This document shows, in pieces, positions 1 to 7,764 of a stretch of 15,028 bases of DNA. The notes beneath the pieces are model-generated. The model was not told the DNA's origin. It did not search any database and was given only the letters and a program-made list of their open reading frames with translations. Position numbers and translations under genes: made by a program. Each line of letters opens with the position of its first letter. The stretch's first letter is position 1. Origin of the DNA: an uncultured Eubacteriales bacterium (GTDB taxonomy: Bacteria; Bacillota; Clostridia; Oscillospirales; Ruminococcaceae); the NCBI GenBank assembly GCA_900318545.1, contig ONLC01000037.1:550-15577 (forward strand), written 5' to 3'.

Positions 1-27
1 GATAATAATGAACAAATTAATAAAAAA

Positions 28-54
28 CGAGCAAAACACTTGTAATTTTGCTCG
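28..54. repeat. 9-bp perfect inverted repeat over the first promoter
   Basis: The arms CGAGCAAAA (28-36) and TTTTGCTCG (46-54) are exact reverse complements around a 9-base loop. The proposed -35 box (40-45) lies mostly in the loop and the right arm fills the first half of the -35/-10 spacer, so it could be an operator. Alternatively it could be the end of an upstream transcription unit. Only the minus-strand reading has a U-rich tail (TTTTTT), so as a plus-strand terminator it would be weak. Confidence 0.55.
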
Positions 55-68
55 GGATTTGTTATAAT
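40..68 (+). promoter_or_regulatory. Extended -10 promoter for the signal peptidase/rbgA run
   Basis: The -10 box TATAAT (63-68) is preceded by TG one base upstream (60-61), making an extended -10. A TTGTAA -35 box (40-45, four of six consensus bases) sits 17 bases away. The leader to the start at 131 is about 55 bases, carries a small 5-bp hairpin (89-102), and ends with GGAG at 119-122, eight bases before the ATG. Confidence 0.7.
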
Positions 69-130
69 ATTATTTGGCTTTTTATGCCCCGCAGTAATGC
101 GGTAATGATTTTGAGATCGGAGCGATAGCT

Positions 131-769
131 ATGGAGGATAATAAGAGCTTCGGAGAGGTCGATCAGAAGGATGTTGAGCTTGCCGCAGCGGCAGCTCCCG
201 ATGACCTTAAAGAACCCGAAAAGGTCAGCATGAAGGATGAGCTCCTTGACTGGCTTGAGTCTTTTGTTTTCGCTATGTTCATAGTGATACTTGTGTTTAC
301 ATTCGTGTTCAGGATAGTGCTCGTTCAGGGAGATTCTATGAACGATACTCTTGAAAATGAGAACAGGCTTATAATTTCACATCTTAACTATACGCCTGAA
401 AAGGGTGATATAGTAGTCCTTGATGCGAACACAGATAGTTTCCATAAGACGATAATCAAGAGAGTTATCGGCACAGGCGGAGATAAGGTAGTTATCAATT
501 ATAATGACAATACTATAACCGTAAACGATAAGGTGCTTGATGACACTCACAAAAAGGGTGTTATGATCGACAGCGGATACTTCGACAGAGAGTATATGAT
601 CGCTGACGGTGTTTATGAGTACAATGTTCCCGAGGGCAAGATATTTGTAATGGGAGATAACAGAAATAACTCCACCGACAGCAGAAGGCTCGGCTTTATC
701 GACAATGATATGGTTCTCGGCAAGGTAGTGCTGAGACTTTTCCCATTTAATGAATTCGGCAGAGTTTAA
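131..769 (+). CDS. lepB: Type I signal peptidase (first of tandem pair)
   Basis: This is a membrane-anchored serine/lysine protease (family S26) that removes signal peptides from exported preproteins at the outer face of the membrane. The 212-aa protein has an acidic, lysine-rich cytosolic tail of about 40 residues, then one membrane segment (about 43-65). Box B (GDSMNDTL) carries the nucleophile Ser69, box D (TIIKRVIG) the general base Lys110, and box E is GDNRNNSTDSR near the C-terminus. The size and single N-terminal anchor fit Gram-positive Sip/Lep enzymes. The start is supported by GGAG at 119-122. It is the first gene of the run and lies three bases from a second signal peptidase. Export function is secure by family; the substrates are unknown. 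Confidence 0.93.
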   Translation: MEDNKSFGEVDQKDVELAAAAAPDDLKEPEKVSMKDELLDWLESFVFAMFIVILVFTFVFRIVLVQGDSMNDTLENENRLIISHLNYTPEKGDIVVLDANTDSFHKTIIKRVIGTGGDKVVINYNDNTITVNDKVLDDTHKKGVMIDSGYFDREYMIADGVYEYNVPEGKIFVMGDNRNNSTDSRRLGFIDNDMVLGKVVLRLFPFNEFGRV

Positions 770-772
770 GCT

Positions 773-1345
773 ATGAGAAAAAAGCACGGGAAGCATGATC
801 ATGCACTTGAAGCATTCCTTGACTGGAGCGAATCAATAGTATTCGCTGTGTTTATGGTGATTTTTCTGTTTACGTTTGTGTTCAGAGTTGCTGTCGTTCA
901 CGGTGTTTCAATGGAGAGCACCCTTTATGAGGGTGATATGCTGGTGATATCGCATTTGTTTTATGTTCCCGAGACCAAGGATATCATCGTTGTGAATTCA
1001 TCAGCGATGAATGAAACCATAATCAAGAGGGTCATAGCGACCACGGGGCAGACGGTTTCTATAGACTGCGAGGAGGGTGCAGTTTATGTTGACGGTGACA
1101 AGCTCGATGAGCCCTATGTATCGGTTGACAGCTTTCAGCAGAGCAGCTTCGATATGAGCAATTATAACAGCAGTACAGACAGATTTGATTATAAAGTCCC
1201 GTTCGGATATGTGTTCGTAATGGGTGATAACAGAGACCACTCCACCGATTCAAGAGCCTTTGGCTTTATACCGAAGTCGGAGATAGTCGGCAGGGTGATC
1301 TTCAGAGCCTATTCCCGTACAGCAGGAGCAGGCAGAGTAAAGTAA
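773..1345 (+). CDS. lepB: Type I signal peptidase (second of tandem pair)
   Basis: This is a second S26 signal peptidase of 190 aa, clearly paralogous to its neighbour. The two share the FDW-E/S-SIVFA-type entry into the membrane segment, the FTFVFR end of that segment, and the catalytic boxes. Here the nucleophile is Ser46 (HGVSMEST) and the general base Lys85 (TIIKRVIA), with box E GDNRDHSTDSR. It lacks the long acidic N-terminal tail of the first copy and has a longer insert before box E (about residues 105-128). The start lies three bases after the upstream stop with only a weak Shine-Dalgarno (GGCAGAG), so translation is probably coupled. All catalytic residues are present, so it is likely active. 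Confidence 0.92.
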   Translation: MRKKHGKHDHALEAFLDWSESIVFAVFMVIFLFTFVFRVAVVHGVSMESTLYEGDMLVISHLFYVPETKDIIVVNSSAMNETIIKRVIATTGQTVSIDCEEGAVYVDGDKLDEPYVSVDSFQQSSFDMSNYNSSTDRFDYKVPFGYVFVMGDNRDHSTDSRAFGFIPKSEIVGRVIFRAYSRTAGAGRVK

Positions 1346-1356
1346 AGGAGGCTCTT

Positions 1357-2253
1357 ATGAGCGAGGTATCGCAGGTACAATGGTTTCCCGGTCACATGGC
1401 AAAAACAAGACGGCTTATGGCTGCGAATATGAAGCTTGTTGACGCAGTCGTAGAAATGACCGATGCACGTATACCTTATTCGAGCCATAATCCCGAGATC
1501 GGCAGGCTCACACAGAGAAAGCCTAGACTTGTAATACTCAATAAATCAGATGCCGCTGACCCGAATGTAACGGATATGTGGCTTGATTGGTTTTCAAAAA
1601 AGAATATGTGTGCTCTGGCACTTGACTGCAAGAGCGGAAAGAATATAAATAAGTTCTATGTAAAGCTCAGAGAGCTTCTCGCTGATGATATTGAGAAATG
1701 GAACGAAAAGGGCATGAAGGGCAGACCGATAAGACTGATGATCTGCGGTATCCCGAATGTAGGAAAATCATCGCTTATAAACAGGCTTGCAGGCTCAAAG
1801 CTTGCAAAGGTGGAGGACAGACCCGGAGTTACCCGAGGTAAGCAGTGGGTTCGCCTTGATGAGGGCTTTGAGCTCCTTGATATGCCGGGCGTGCTCTGGC
1901 CAAAGTTTGAGGATAAGCTTGTTGGTGAAAGGCTTGCTTTCACAGGTGCGGTAAAGGATCAGATTATGGATACAGAGTATCTTGCGTGCAGGCTTCTGGA
2001 ATACCTGAAAGAGAACTATCCCGAACTTGTCGTTGAACGCTATGGTATTGACCTTTCAGGCATTGAAGAGCCCGATGATGAAATGATGGGCTGCACAGTT
2101 GGATATGAGCTTCTCGAGCGTGTCGGAAAGAAGAGAGGTTTTCTTGTTCGGGGCGGAGAGATCAACACCGAAAGAGCAGCAGCGACAGTCCTTGATGAGT
2201 ACAGAGCAGGCAAAATAGGCAGGCTTACACTCGAAAAGCCAAAGGGGTACTGA
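1357..2253 (+). CDS. rbgA: Ribosome biogenesis GTPase RbgA (YlqF)
   Basis: This is a circularly permuted GTPase that acts late in 50S subunit assembly in the cytoplasm; in Bacillus it is needed to load late large-subunit proteins. The motifs appear in permuted order: the DAR element at 36-38, G4 NKSD (62-65), G1 GIPNVGKS (131-138), G2 PGVT (156-159), G3 DMPG (175-178), then a C-terminal ANTAR-like helical region. The N-terminal WFPGHMAK sequence is the family hallmark. The 298-aa length is typical. AGGAGG (1346-1351) lies five bases before the ATG and eleven bases after the upstream signal peptidase stop. The order rbgA-rnhB is conserved in Firmicutes, often next to a signal peptidase and rplS, which may lie just left of this window. 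Confidence 0.95.
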   Translation: MSEVSQVQWFPGHMAKTRRLMAANMKLVDAVVEMTDARIPYSSHNPEIGRLTQRKPRLVILNKSDAADPNVTDMWLDWFSKKNMCALALDCKSGKNINKFYVKLRELLADDIEKWNEKGMKGRPIRLMICGIPNVGKSSLINRLAGSKLAKVEDRPGVTRGKQWVRLDEGFELLDMPGVLWPKFEDKLVGERLAFTGAVKDQIMDTEYLACRLLEYLKENYPELVVERYGIDLSGIEEPDDEMMGCTVGYELLERVGKKRGFLVRGGEINTERAAATVLDEYRAGKIGRLTLEKPKGY

Positions 2254-2254
2254 T

Positions 2255-2869
2255 ATGAACGAGCTGTATGAGTTTGACCGTGAGTGGAGAAAGGAGTTCG
2301 CACTTGTCTGCGGCTGTGACGAAGCAGGCAGAGGACCTCTTGCAGGAGATGTTTTTGCTGCAGCAGTTATCTTCGATGATGACACGGTAATAGAAGGCAT
2401 CAATGACAGCAAAAAGCTTTCCGAAAAGAAGCGTGAGCTGCTGTTTGATGAGATAAAACAAAAGGCAAAGGCCTGGGCAATTGCATCAGCGAGCGTTCAG
2501 GAGATAGAGGAGCTCAATATCCTCAACTGCGCTATGCTTGCAATGAAAAGGGCTGTGGAGCAGCTTGGTATCACTCCCGATATATGCCTTATTGACGGAA
2601 ACAAGGTGCCCGAAAGTCTCCCCTGTGAGGCGAGTGCTGTTGTAAAGGGTGACGCAAAAAGTCAGTCCATAGCGGCGGCATCTATACTTGCTAAGGTCGC
2701 AAGGGACAGATATATGAAGGAGCAGGCTTTGAAGTACCCTCAGTACCAGTTTGAAAAGCATAAAGGCTACGGTACCAAGCTTCACTATCAGATGATAGAT
2801 GAGTTCGGACCTAGCGACATACACAGAATGAGCTTTCTGAAAAAGTATTATGATAAGAAGAACAAGTGA
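2255..2869 (+). CDS. rnhB: Ribonuclease HII
   Basis: This endonuclease cuts the RNA strand of RNA-DNA hybrids and nicks at single ribonucleotides misincorporated in DNA. The 204-aa protein shows the family's acidic residues: Asp22-Glu23 in CDEAGRGPLAG, Asp113 in LIDGN, and the Asp150 region in SIAAASILAKVARD. The INDSKKLSEKKR segment (49-60) is also characteristic. The start follows the rbgA stop by one base, with AAAGGGG (2241-2247) as its ribosome binding site inside the end of rbgA. The 3' end overlaps yraN by 20 bases. The assignment is firm. Confidence 0.95.
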   Translation: MNELYEFDREWRKEFALVCGCDEAGRGPLAGDVFAAAVIFDDDTVIEGINDSKKLSEKKRELLFDEIKQKAKAWAIASASVQEIEELNILNCAMLAMKRAVEQLGITPDICLIDGNKVPESLPCEASAVVKGDAKSQSIAAASILAKVARDRYMKEQALKYPQYQFEKHKGYGTKLHYQMIDEFGPSDIHRMSFLKKYYDKKNK

Positions 2870-3245
2870 ACCTGTCGATCACAGCGAGCTTCGGGCGAGA
2901 GGAAATATCGGTGAAGATGCCGTTTGTTCCTTTCTTGTGCGGCACGGCTATGAGATAGCTGACCGCAATTTCACCGTAAAGGGCGGAGAGATCGACATAA
3001 TAGCTAAGAAAAACGCAACACTCTGTTTTGTTGAGGTAAAGACCAGGGGAGAAGCTCCCCTTGCTGAGGGCGAGGAGGCAGTAACTCCCGCAAAACGGCG
3101 TCATATTATCATGGCGGCACAAAGGTATCTTGATATTACAGAGGGCGAATATGACTGCCGCTTTGATGTTGCAGTCGTCACACTCAAAGAGAACACAGTC
3201 TCGCATCTTAAATATTATGTAAAGGCTTTTGATGCGAGTAAATAA
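2850..3245 (+). CDS. yraN: YraN family (UPF0102) endonuclease-fold protein
   Basis: This is a small cytoplasmic protein of the UPF0102 family with a restriction-endonuclease-like fold; its biological role is not settled. The conserved elements are GNIGEDAV (18-25), GGEIDIIA (45-52) and FVEVKTR (60-66). Together these give the PD-(D/E)xK-type residues Glu22, Asp49, Glu62 and Lys64. The length (131 aa) is typical. The ATG at 2850 lies inside the end of rnhB, in another frame, and no other ATG, GTG or TTG is available between it and the conserved domain. The ribosome binding site is weak, so coupling to rnhB translation is likely. The rnhB-yraN pairing is common in Firmicutes. Confidence 0.9.
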   Translation: MIRRTSEPVDHSELRARGNIGEDAVCSFLVRHGYEIADRNFTVKGGEIDIIAKKNATLCFVEVKTRGEAPLAEGEEAVTPAKRRHIIMAAQRYLDITEGEYDCRFDVAVVTLKENTVSHLKYYVKAFDASK

Positions 3246-3262
3246 AGGAAGGGTTGAGTATT

Positions 3263-4753
3263 ATGAATTACAGAAGTACAAGAAACAATGATGTCAAGGT
3301 AGAGTCTGCACAGGCTATCGCACAGGGCATTTCCGAGGACGGAGGTCTTTTCGTTCCCGAGAGCATACCCTCTATCAGCAATGATGATATCGTTGCACTC
3401 GGCGATATGTCCTACAGAGACAGAGCATTTTTTGTATTCTCAAAGTTCCTGACAGACTATACCGAGGCTGAGATCAGGTATTGTGTTGAGGGTGCATACA
3501 ACACCAAGAATTTTGATACCGACAACATCGCTGAGCTTGCTCACCTGTTTGACGGAACATATATGCTGGAGCTCTGGCACGGTCCTACCTGCGCTTTCAA
3601 GGATATGGCGCTTCAGATATTGCCGTATCTGCTCACAACAGCTACAAAGAAGCTGGGCGTTGACAAGAAGGTCGTTATCCTTGTTGCAACATCGGGGGAT
3701 ACAGGAAAGGCTGCTCTTGAGGGCTTCAAAGACGTTGAGGGTACAGAGATCCTTGTGTTCTATCCTCAGGACGGAGTTTCTGCAATGCAGAAAAAGCAGA
3801 TGACGACTCAGGACGGAGAAAATGTAGGCGTTTGTGCTATCAAGGGCAACTTTGATGATGCGCAGAACGGTGTAAAGGCTATCTTTACTAATCCTGAGAT
3901 CGCAAAAACACTTGCTGACAACGGTATGATGTTCTCCTCTGCAAACTCCATAAACTGGGGCAGACTTGCACCTCAGATCATCTACTATGTATCTACCTAT
4001 GCACAGCTTGTTAAAGACGGCGAGATCGCTCTCGGTGACAAGATCAATGTCGTAGTTCCTACAGGCAATTTCGGAAATATCCTCGCAGCATACTATGCAA
4101 AGCATATGGGTATCCCCGTGAACAAGCTTATCTGCGCATCGAACGCAAACAACGTTCTGACCGATTTCATAAATACAGGCGTTTATGACAGGAACCGCCC
4201 GTTCCACACAACTATCTCTCCTTCTATGGATATTCTTATCTCCTCTAACCTTGAAAGACTTCTCTATCACCTCACTGATGGCAATGACGCTCAGATCAGA
4301 GAGTGGTTCGGCGCTCTTGCAAAAGAGGGCAGATATGAGGTTTCCGATGAGGTCAAGAAGGCACTCGCTGATGAGTTCTATGCAGGCTTCTGCGATGATG
4401 AGCAGACTAAGGAGTGCATAAAGAGCATCTACGATCAGTATTCCTACACCTGCGATACTCATACCGCAGTAGCAGTTAAGGTATATCAGGACTATAAGGC
4501 AGCAACAGGCGATCAGACAAAGACTGTTATCGCATCTACTGCAAGCCCCTATAAGTTCTCGGGCTCTGTTCTCGGAGCGATCGGTGCTGACAACAACGCT
4601 GACGAGTTCGCACTCGTTGACAAGCTTGCTGAGGTATCAAAGCTTCCTGTTCCTGCATCGCTTGCAGCACTGAAGGATAAGGCAGTACGCTTTGACAAGA
4701 CTGTTGACAAGACTGAAATGAAGGATTACGTGTTCTCAGTTCTTGGCTGCTGA
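3263..4753 (+). CDS. thrC: Threonine synthase
   Basis: This PLP enzyme converts O-phospho-L-homoserine to L-threonine, the last step of threonine biosynthesis in the cytoplasm. The 496-aa length matches the longer threonine synthase class. The N-terminus carries the SEDGGLFVPE signature (24-33). The PLP lysine is Lys113 in GPTCAFKDMALQ, and the phosphate-binding region is ATSGDTGKAA. I chose the ATG at 3263 over the in-frame TTG at 3254 because GGAAGGG (3247-3253) is nine bases from the ATG but touches the TTG. It follows yraN by 17 bases and is probably co-transcribed. No other threonine gene is visible here. Confidence 0.95.
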   Translation: MNYRSTRNNDVKVESAQAIAQGISEDGGLFVPESIPSISNDDIVALGDMSYRDRAFFVFSKFLTDYTEAEIRYCVEGAYNTKNFDTDNIAELAHLFDGTYMLELWHGPTCAFKDMALQILPYLLTTATKKLGVDKKVVILVATSGDTGKAALEGFKDVEGTEILVFYPQDGVSAMQKKQMTTQDGENVGVCAIKGNFDDAQNGVKAIFTNPEIAKTLADNGMMFSSANSINWGRLAPQIIYYVSTYAQLVKDGEIALGDKINVVVPTGNFGNILAAYYAKHMGIPVNKLICASNANNVLTDFINTGVYDRNRPFHTTISPSMDILISSNLERLLYHLTDGNDAQIREWFGALAKEGRYEVSDEVKKALADEFYAGFCDDEQTKECIKSIYDQYSYTCDTHTAVAVKVYQDYKAATGDQTKTVIASTASPYKFSGSVLGAIGADNNADEFALVDKLAEVSKLPVPASLAALKDKAVRFDKTVDKTEMKDYVFSVLGC

Positions 4754-4754
4754 T

Positions 4755-5408
4755 ATGAGCAGAAACGACAGCATACGTGAGTACTGGAGAACAATGCCCG
4801 ATGATGACCTGAGAAGAATATACAATAAACGCAAGTCTGGAAGAATGTTCTATTCCACATTCACCCTTGTTGTGCTTTTTGTTATGGCTCTTGGCTATGG
4901 ATTGGCGGGCTGGGTATCATATCTCGGGTCGCTGAGCGTCCAGTTCAGAAAGGTCGATAACTCAACAGCAGGAATTGTATACTATATAGCGTTTTTTGTT
5001 GCAGGCTGTCTTATAAGCATTGCTGACAGCAAAAGCCTGTGGCATATACTGCTGCCTGTGCCGATAGGCTCTGTGATAGTATTTGTGCTGTTCTGGTATT
5101 TCTCGTTTGAGGCTGTTTTGCTGGAGCTGATACTGGCGGTATTCTATTTAAGACTCAGAGTTTTAGTCGAAGATATCGACTTTCTGAAATCTCTCCCGAG
5201 CTATCCCTTCGTTGGTCACAGAGATTATTCGCAGATGAATGCGATGTCTCAGGCAGATCAGCTCAAACAGCTTGAGAAAGCAATGAACGGTGCAAGGGCT
5301 GAGGGCTATGAGCATATCTTCACAGACAGCAGGGAGGAGCTTGAAAAGCCAAAGCCTGCTGACAATAAAGATGATCATTTCCAGCAGCATAAGATGCTGT
5401 ATAAGTAA
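4755..5408 (+). CDS. Membrane protein of unknown function, four predicted helices
   Basis: I do not recognise this 217-aa protein. It has a polar N-terminal segment (1-30, rich in Arg and Asp), four likely membrane helices (about 33-58, 72-91, 97-116, 118-136), then a charged C-terminal tail of about 80 residues. That tail includes a Gln- and Leu-rich helix (around 163-176) and a Lys/Pro-rich stretch (196-205). The ATG lies one base after the thrC stop; an in-frame TTG at 4743 would overlap thrC and is less likely. No clear Shine-Dalgarno is visible, so translation is probably coupled. A hairpin follows directly after the stop. Real coding is supported by the codon pattern and the tight fit after thrC; the function is open. 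Confidence 0.75.
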   Translation: MSRNDSIREYWRTMPDDDLRRIYNKRKSGRMFYSTFTLVVLFVMALGYGLAGWVSYLGSLSVQFRKVDNSTAGIVYYIAFFVAGCLISIADSKSLWHILLPVPIGSVIVFVLFWYFSFEAVLLELILAVFYLRLRVLVEDIDFLKSLPSYPFVGHRDYSQMNAMSQADQLKQLEKAMNGARAEGYEHIFTDSREELEKPKPADNKDDHFQQHKMLYK

Positions 5409-5430
5409 AACAGACCCCGTAGGGTCTGTT
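5409..5430. terminator. Bidirectional hairpin between convergent genes
   Basis: AACAGACCC (5409-5417) pairs with GGGTCTGTT (5422-5430) around a CGTA loop, giving a perfect 9-bp stem. On the minus strand the stem runs into TTTTA, a good intrinsic terminator for the DUF1540 gene. On the plus strand the T-rich stretch starts about eight bases later, so termination of the thrC/membrane-protein transcript here would be weaker. Confidence 0.75.
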
Positions 5431-5432
5431 CG

Positions 5433-5591
5433 TCAGTCTTTTGCTTCAAAGGTTTTGCAGACGGTCTCGTCGCAGCAGCCGGGCTCCTGACAGGTACCGC
5501 TCACATCAATGGCCGATGCAGTACATTCCTTGCAGTCCCTGTTGTAAACGCAGCTTTCAACGCTGCAGTGTATGCCGTGTTTTTTATCCAT
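5433..5591 (-). CDS. Small cysteine-rich DUF1540 protein
   Basis: This 52-aa protein reads from an ATG at 5591 to a TGA at 5433. It has eight cysteines (9, 14, 20, 23, 34, 39, 40, 45) plus His5 and His8. The N-terminal half, HCSVESCVYN followed by CxxCxAxxIxV, matches the DUF1540 domain found in many Clostridia and Bacilli. That domain is thought to bind metal, but no function is established. An excellent ribosome binding site (AAAGGAGATG on the minus strand, just upstream of 5591) supports the gene despite its size. It is the only minus-strand gene within the left 10 kb and converges on the membrane-protein gene through the shared hairpin. I see no strong promoter in the 71 bases to the next gene. 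Confidence 0.85.
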   Translation of the reverse strand: MDKKHGIHCSVESCVYNRDCKECTASAIDVSGTCQEPGCCDETVCKTFEAKD

Positions 5592-5662
5592 TATATCATC
5601 TCCTTTCGGCTTTGATATAGTGTTTGCAGAAATTTATGAAATATTCCGAAAGGGGTGTCCGA

Positions 5663-6373
5663 ATGAGCTTGTTCGTAATAGTAGATCTTCATTTGTCATT
5701 TGGGGTAGATAAGCCTATGGACATCTTCGGGGGTTGGAAGGATCACGTTTCAAGACTCGAAGAGAACTGGCAGAAAAAGGTCCGCCCCGAGGACACTGTA
5801 GTTATCCCCGGAGATATCTCATGGGGCATGAATTACGAGCAGTGTAAAGAGGATTTTGCATTTATCGACAAACTCAACGGCATAAAGATAATCTCAAAGG
5901 GCAATCATGATTATTGGTGGGAGACCAAGACCAAGACCGAGCGTTTTTTCAGAGAAAACGGCTTTGAGACCCTTAATATCCTGCACAATAACCATTATAA
6001 ATACGGCAATATCGGTATCTGCGGCACAAGGGGCTGGATAAACGAGCCCGGAGAGCCCTCAGATGCAAAGGTGCTCGCCCGTGAGGCGGGTAGACTCAGA
6101 ATGTCGATAGAGTCGGCTCTTAAAGAAGGGCTTGAGCCCGTAGTGTTCCTGCATTATCCTCCCGTGTATGCAGGCAGCTGCAATTATGATATGCTCGATG
6201 TGCTGCATGAGTATAAAATAAAACGCTGCTACTACGGTCATTTGCATGGGAAATCTCATAATTATGCAATAAACGGTCAGAGAGACGGCATAGAATATCG
6301 ACTTATATCAAGTGATTTTTTGCAATTTGACCCATTGGACATATCAGAAATTGTGCAAAGTGACAATTTATAA
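5663..6373 (+). CDS. Calcineurin-like metallophosphoesterase (COG1768 type)
   Basis: This 236-aa two-metal phosphoesterase belongs to the uncharacterised bacterial group of predicted phosphohydrolases related to COG1768. Its substrate is unknown. Metal-ligand motifs in order are DLH (Asp8, His10), PGDISW (Asp51), GNHDYWW (Asn81, His82), FLHYPP (His164) and YGHLHG (His193, His195). The full set suggests activity. The family-typical stretch LSFGVDKPMDIFGGW (11-25) is present. I chose the ATG at 5663 because AAAGGGG (5649-5655) precedes it by seven bases. The in-frame TTG at 5624 would add 13 residues with no homology-like look. It is divergent from the DUF1540 gene. The next gene, tig, has its own promoter, so this may be a single-gene unit. 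Confidence 0.88.
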   Translation: MSLFVIVDLHLSFGVDKPMDIFGGWKDHVSRLEENWQKKVRPEDTVVIPGDISWGMNYEQCKEDFAFIDKLNGIKIISKGNHDYWWETKTKTERFFRENGFETLNILHNNHYKYGNIGICGTRGWINEPGEPSDAKVLAREAGRLRMSIESALKEGLEPVVFLHYPPVYAGSCNYDMLDVLHEYKIKRCYYGHLHGKSHNYAINGQRDGIEYRLISSDFLQFDPLDISEIVQSDNL

Positions 6374-6381
6374 AAAAATGC

Positions 6382-6410
6382 TGGAAATCAATATCAAGAT
6401 ATGTTATAAT
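6382..6410 (+). promoter_or_regulatory. Extended -10 promoter for tig-clpP-clpX
   Basis: TATAAT (6405-6410) is preceded by TG at 6402-6403, an extended -10. TGGAAA (6382-6387) matches four of six -35 bases with a 17-base spacer. It lies just after the phosphoesterase stop. The ribosome binding site GGAGG (6431-6435) and the tig ATG follow. I see no CtsR- or HrcA (CIRCE)-type operator, so heat-shock control is not evident from the sequence. Confidence 0.75.
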
Positions 6411-6444
6411 AACTAGGATATATTTTTATTGGAGGAATAATAAA

Positions 6445-7725
6445 ATGAGTTTAAAAGCAACAAATAATGTCGCAACCAACAGGTACGAGCTGGAGATCGA
6501 GGTCTCTGCAGAGGATTTTGAGGCTGCACTTCAGAAAGCATACCTGAAGGCTAGAAAGAATATCCAGATGCCCGGCTTCCGTAAGGGCAAGGCTCCAAGA
6601 AAGCTTATCGAGAGAGAGTACGGCGAGCAGGTATTTTTCGAGGATGCAGTAAATATCGTGTATCCCGATGCTGTAAACGGTGCTGTTGAGGAGTCGGGTC
6701 TTACTCTCGTTGCTCGTCCCGAGGTAGAGGTAACAGCTATCAGCAAGGAAGAGGGCATCAAGATCACAGCTAAGTGCGTAACTAAGCCTGAGGTTGATAT
6801 CAAGGACTATAAGGGCATCGAGGTAACTAAGAATGTTAAGGAAGTTACCGACGAGGATATTGATGCACAGCTCAATCAGCTCAGAGACAAGAACGTTACA
6901 GTTGAAACTGTTGATGACAGAGCAGCAGAGCTCGGTGATGATGTACTTATCGACTTTGAGGGCTTCAAGGACGGCGTTGCATTTGACGGAGGCAAGGCTG
7001 AGGACTTCACTCTGAACCTCGGCAGCGGTCAGTTTATTGCAGGCTTTGAGGATCAGATCGTAGGCCACAATGCAGGCGAGTCCTTTGACATCAATGTAAC
7101 CTTCCCTGAGGAGTATCAGGTGAAGGAGCTTGCAGGTGCTCCCGCAGTGTTTAAGATCAACCTAAAGAGCATTTCCAAGAAGGTTTATCCTGAGATTGAT
7201 GATGAGATGGTTAAGGATTCCACAGAGTTCGAGACTCTTGAAGAGTACAAGGCTGACGTAAGAAAGAAGCTTGAAGAGGCTAACGCTAAGCAGGCTGACA
7301 ACGAGGCTGAGTCCGCAGTATTTGATGCGATCATCGAGAAGCTCGAGGGTGAGATCCCTCAGGAGATGTACGATAACAGAGTTAATGAGATGGTACAGGA
7401 GCTCGAGCAGAGACTCCGTGCACAGGGCATCACACTTGATCTTTATATGCAGTATACAGGTCAGAATATCGACACTGTAAAGAAGGCTTATGAGGAGCAG
7501 GCTCAGAAGCAGGTTAAGCTCAGACTTGCACTTGAGAAGATCGCAGTACTCGAGAACATCGAGGTCAGCGATGATGAGCTGAACGAGGAGATCAAGAAGA
7601 TTTCCGAGAGCTACGGTGTAGATGCAGAGCAGATCAAGCAGATCGTTGCAGAAGAGGATCTCAGAAGAGATGTTGCTGTCGGCAAGGCATCAGACCTTGT
7701 TAAGGACAGCGCAGTTATCAAGTAA
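6445..7725 (+). CDS. tig: Trigger factor (ribosome-associated chaperone)
   Basis: Trigger factor binds near the ribosome exit tunnel and shields nascent chains; it also has peptidyl-prolyl isomerase activity. The 426-aa protein has the full three-domain layout: an N-terminal ribosome-binding domain with the signature GFRKGKAP (44-51), an FKBP-type PPIase domain at about 148-245 (GDDVLIDFEGFKDGVAFDGG onward), and a long helical, Glu/Lys-rich C-terminal chaperone domain. The start has GGAGG nine bases upstream. It leads clpP and clpX in the same direction, the classic tig-clpP-clpX order, which links nascent-chain folding with regulated proteolysis. A hairpin lies just after its stop. Confidence 0.97.
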   Translation: MSLKATNNVATNRYELEIEVSAEDFEAALQKAYLKARKNIQMPGFRKGKAPRKLIEREYGEQVFFEDAVNIVYPDAVNGAVEESGLTLVARPEVEVTAISKEEGIKITAKCVTKPEVDIKDYKGIEVTKNVKEVTDEDIDAQLNQLRDKNVTVETVDDRAAELGDDVLIDFEGFKDGVAFDGGKAEDFTLNLGSGQFIAGFEDQIVGHNAGESFDINVTFPEEYQVKELAGAPAVFKINLKSISKKVYPEIDDEMVKDSTEFETLEEYKADVRKKLEEANAKQADNEAESAVFDAIIEKLEGEIPQEMYDNRVNEMVQELEQRLRAQGITLDLYMQYTGQNIDTVKKAYEEQAQKQVKLRLALEKIAVLENIEVSDDELNEEIKKISESYGVDAEQIKQIVAEEDLRRDVAVGKASDLVKDSAVIK

Positions 7726-7734
7726 TTTTGTCGA

Positions 7735-7764
7735 TTTCGCTCGCATTTAATCGTGCGGGCGAAA
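7735..7764 (+). promoter_or_regulatory. Strong hairpin between tig and clpP
   Basis: TTTCGCTCGCA (7735-7745) pairs with TGCGGGCGAAA (7754-7764) around an 8-base loop. The stem is 11 bp with a single T-G wobble. No T-tract follows on the plus strand, so it is not a classical terminator. The clpP ribosome binding site begins 11 bases after the stem. It could be a partial attenuator, an RNA processing or mRNA-stability element, or set the ratio of tig to clpPX. Confidence 0.6.

Noticed and set aside
3440..4462. Open frame of 340 codons on the minus strand across thrC
   Set aside because: It lies wholly inside a clear threonine synthase gene, has no recognisable domain or ribosome binding site, and is a codon-bias shadow of thrC.
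6382..6444. CtsR or HrcA operator ahead of tig-clpP-clpX
   Set aside because: I looked for the GGTCAAA tandem repeat and the CIRCE inverted repeat and found neither.
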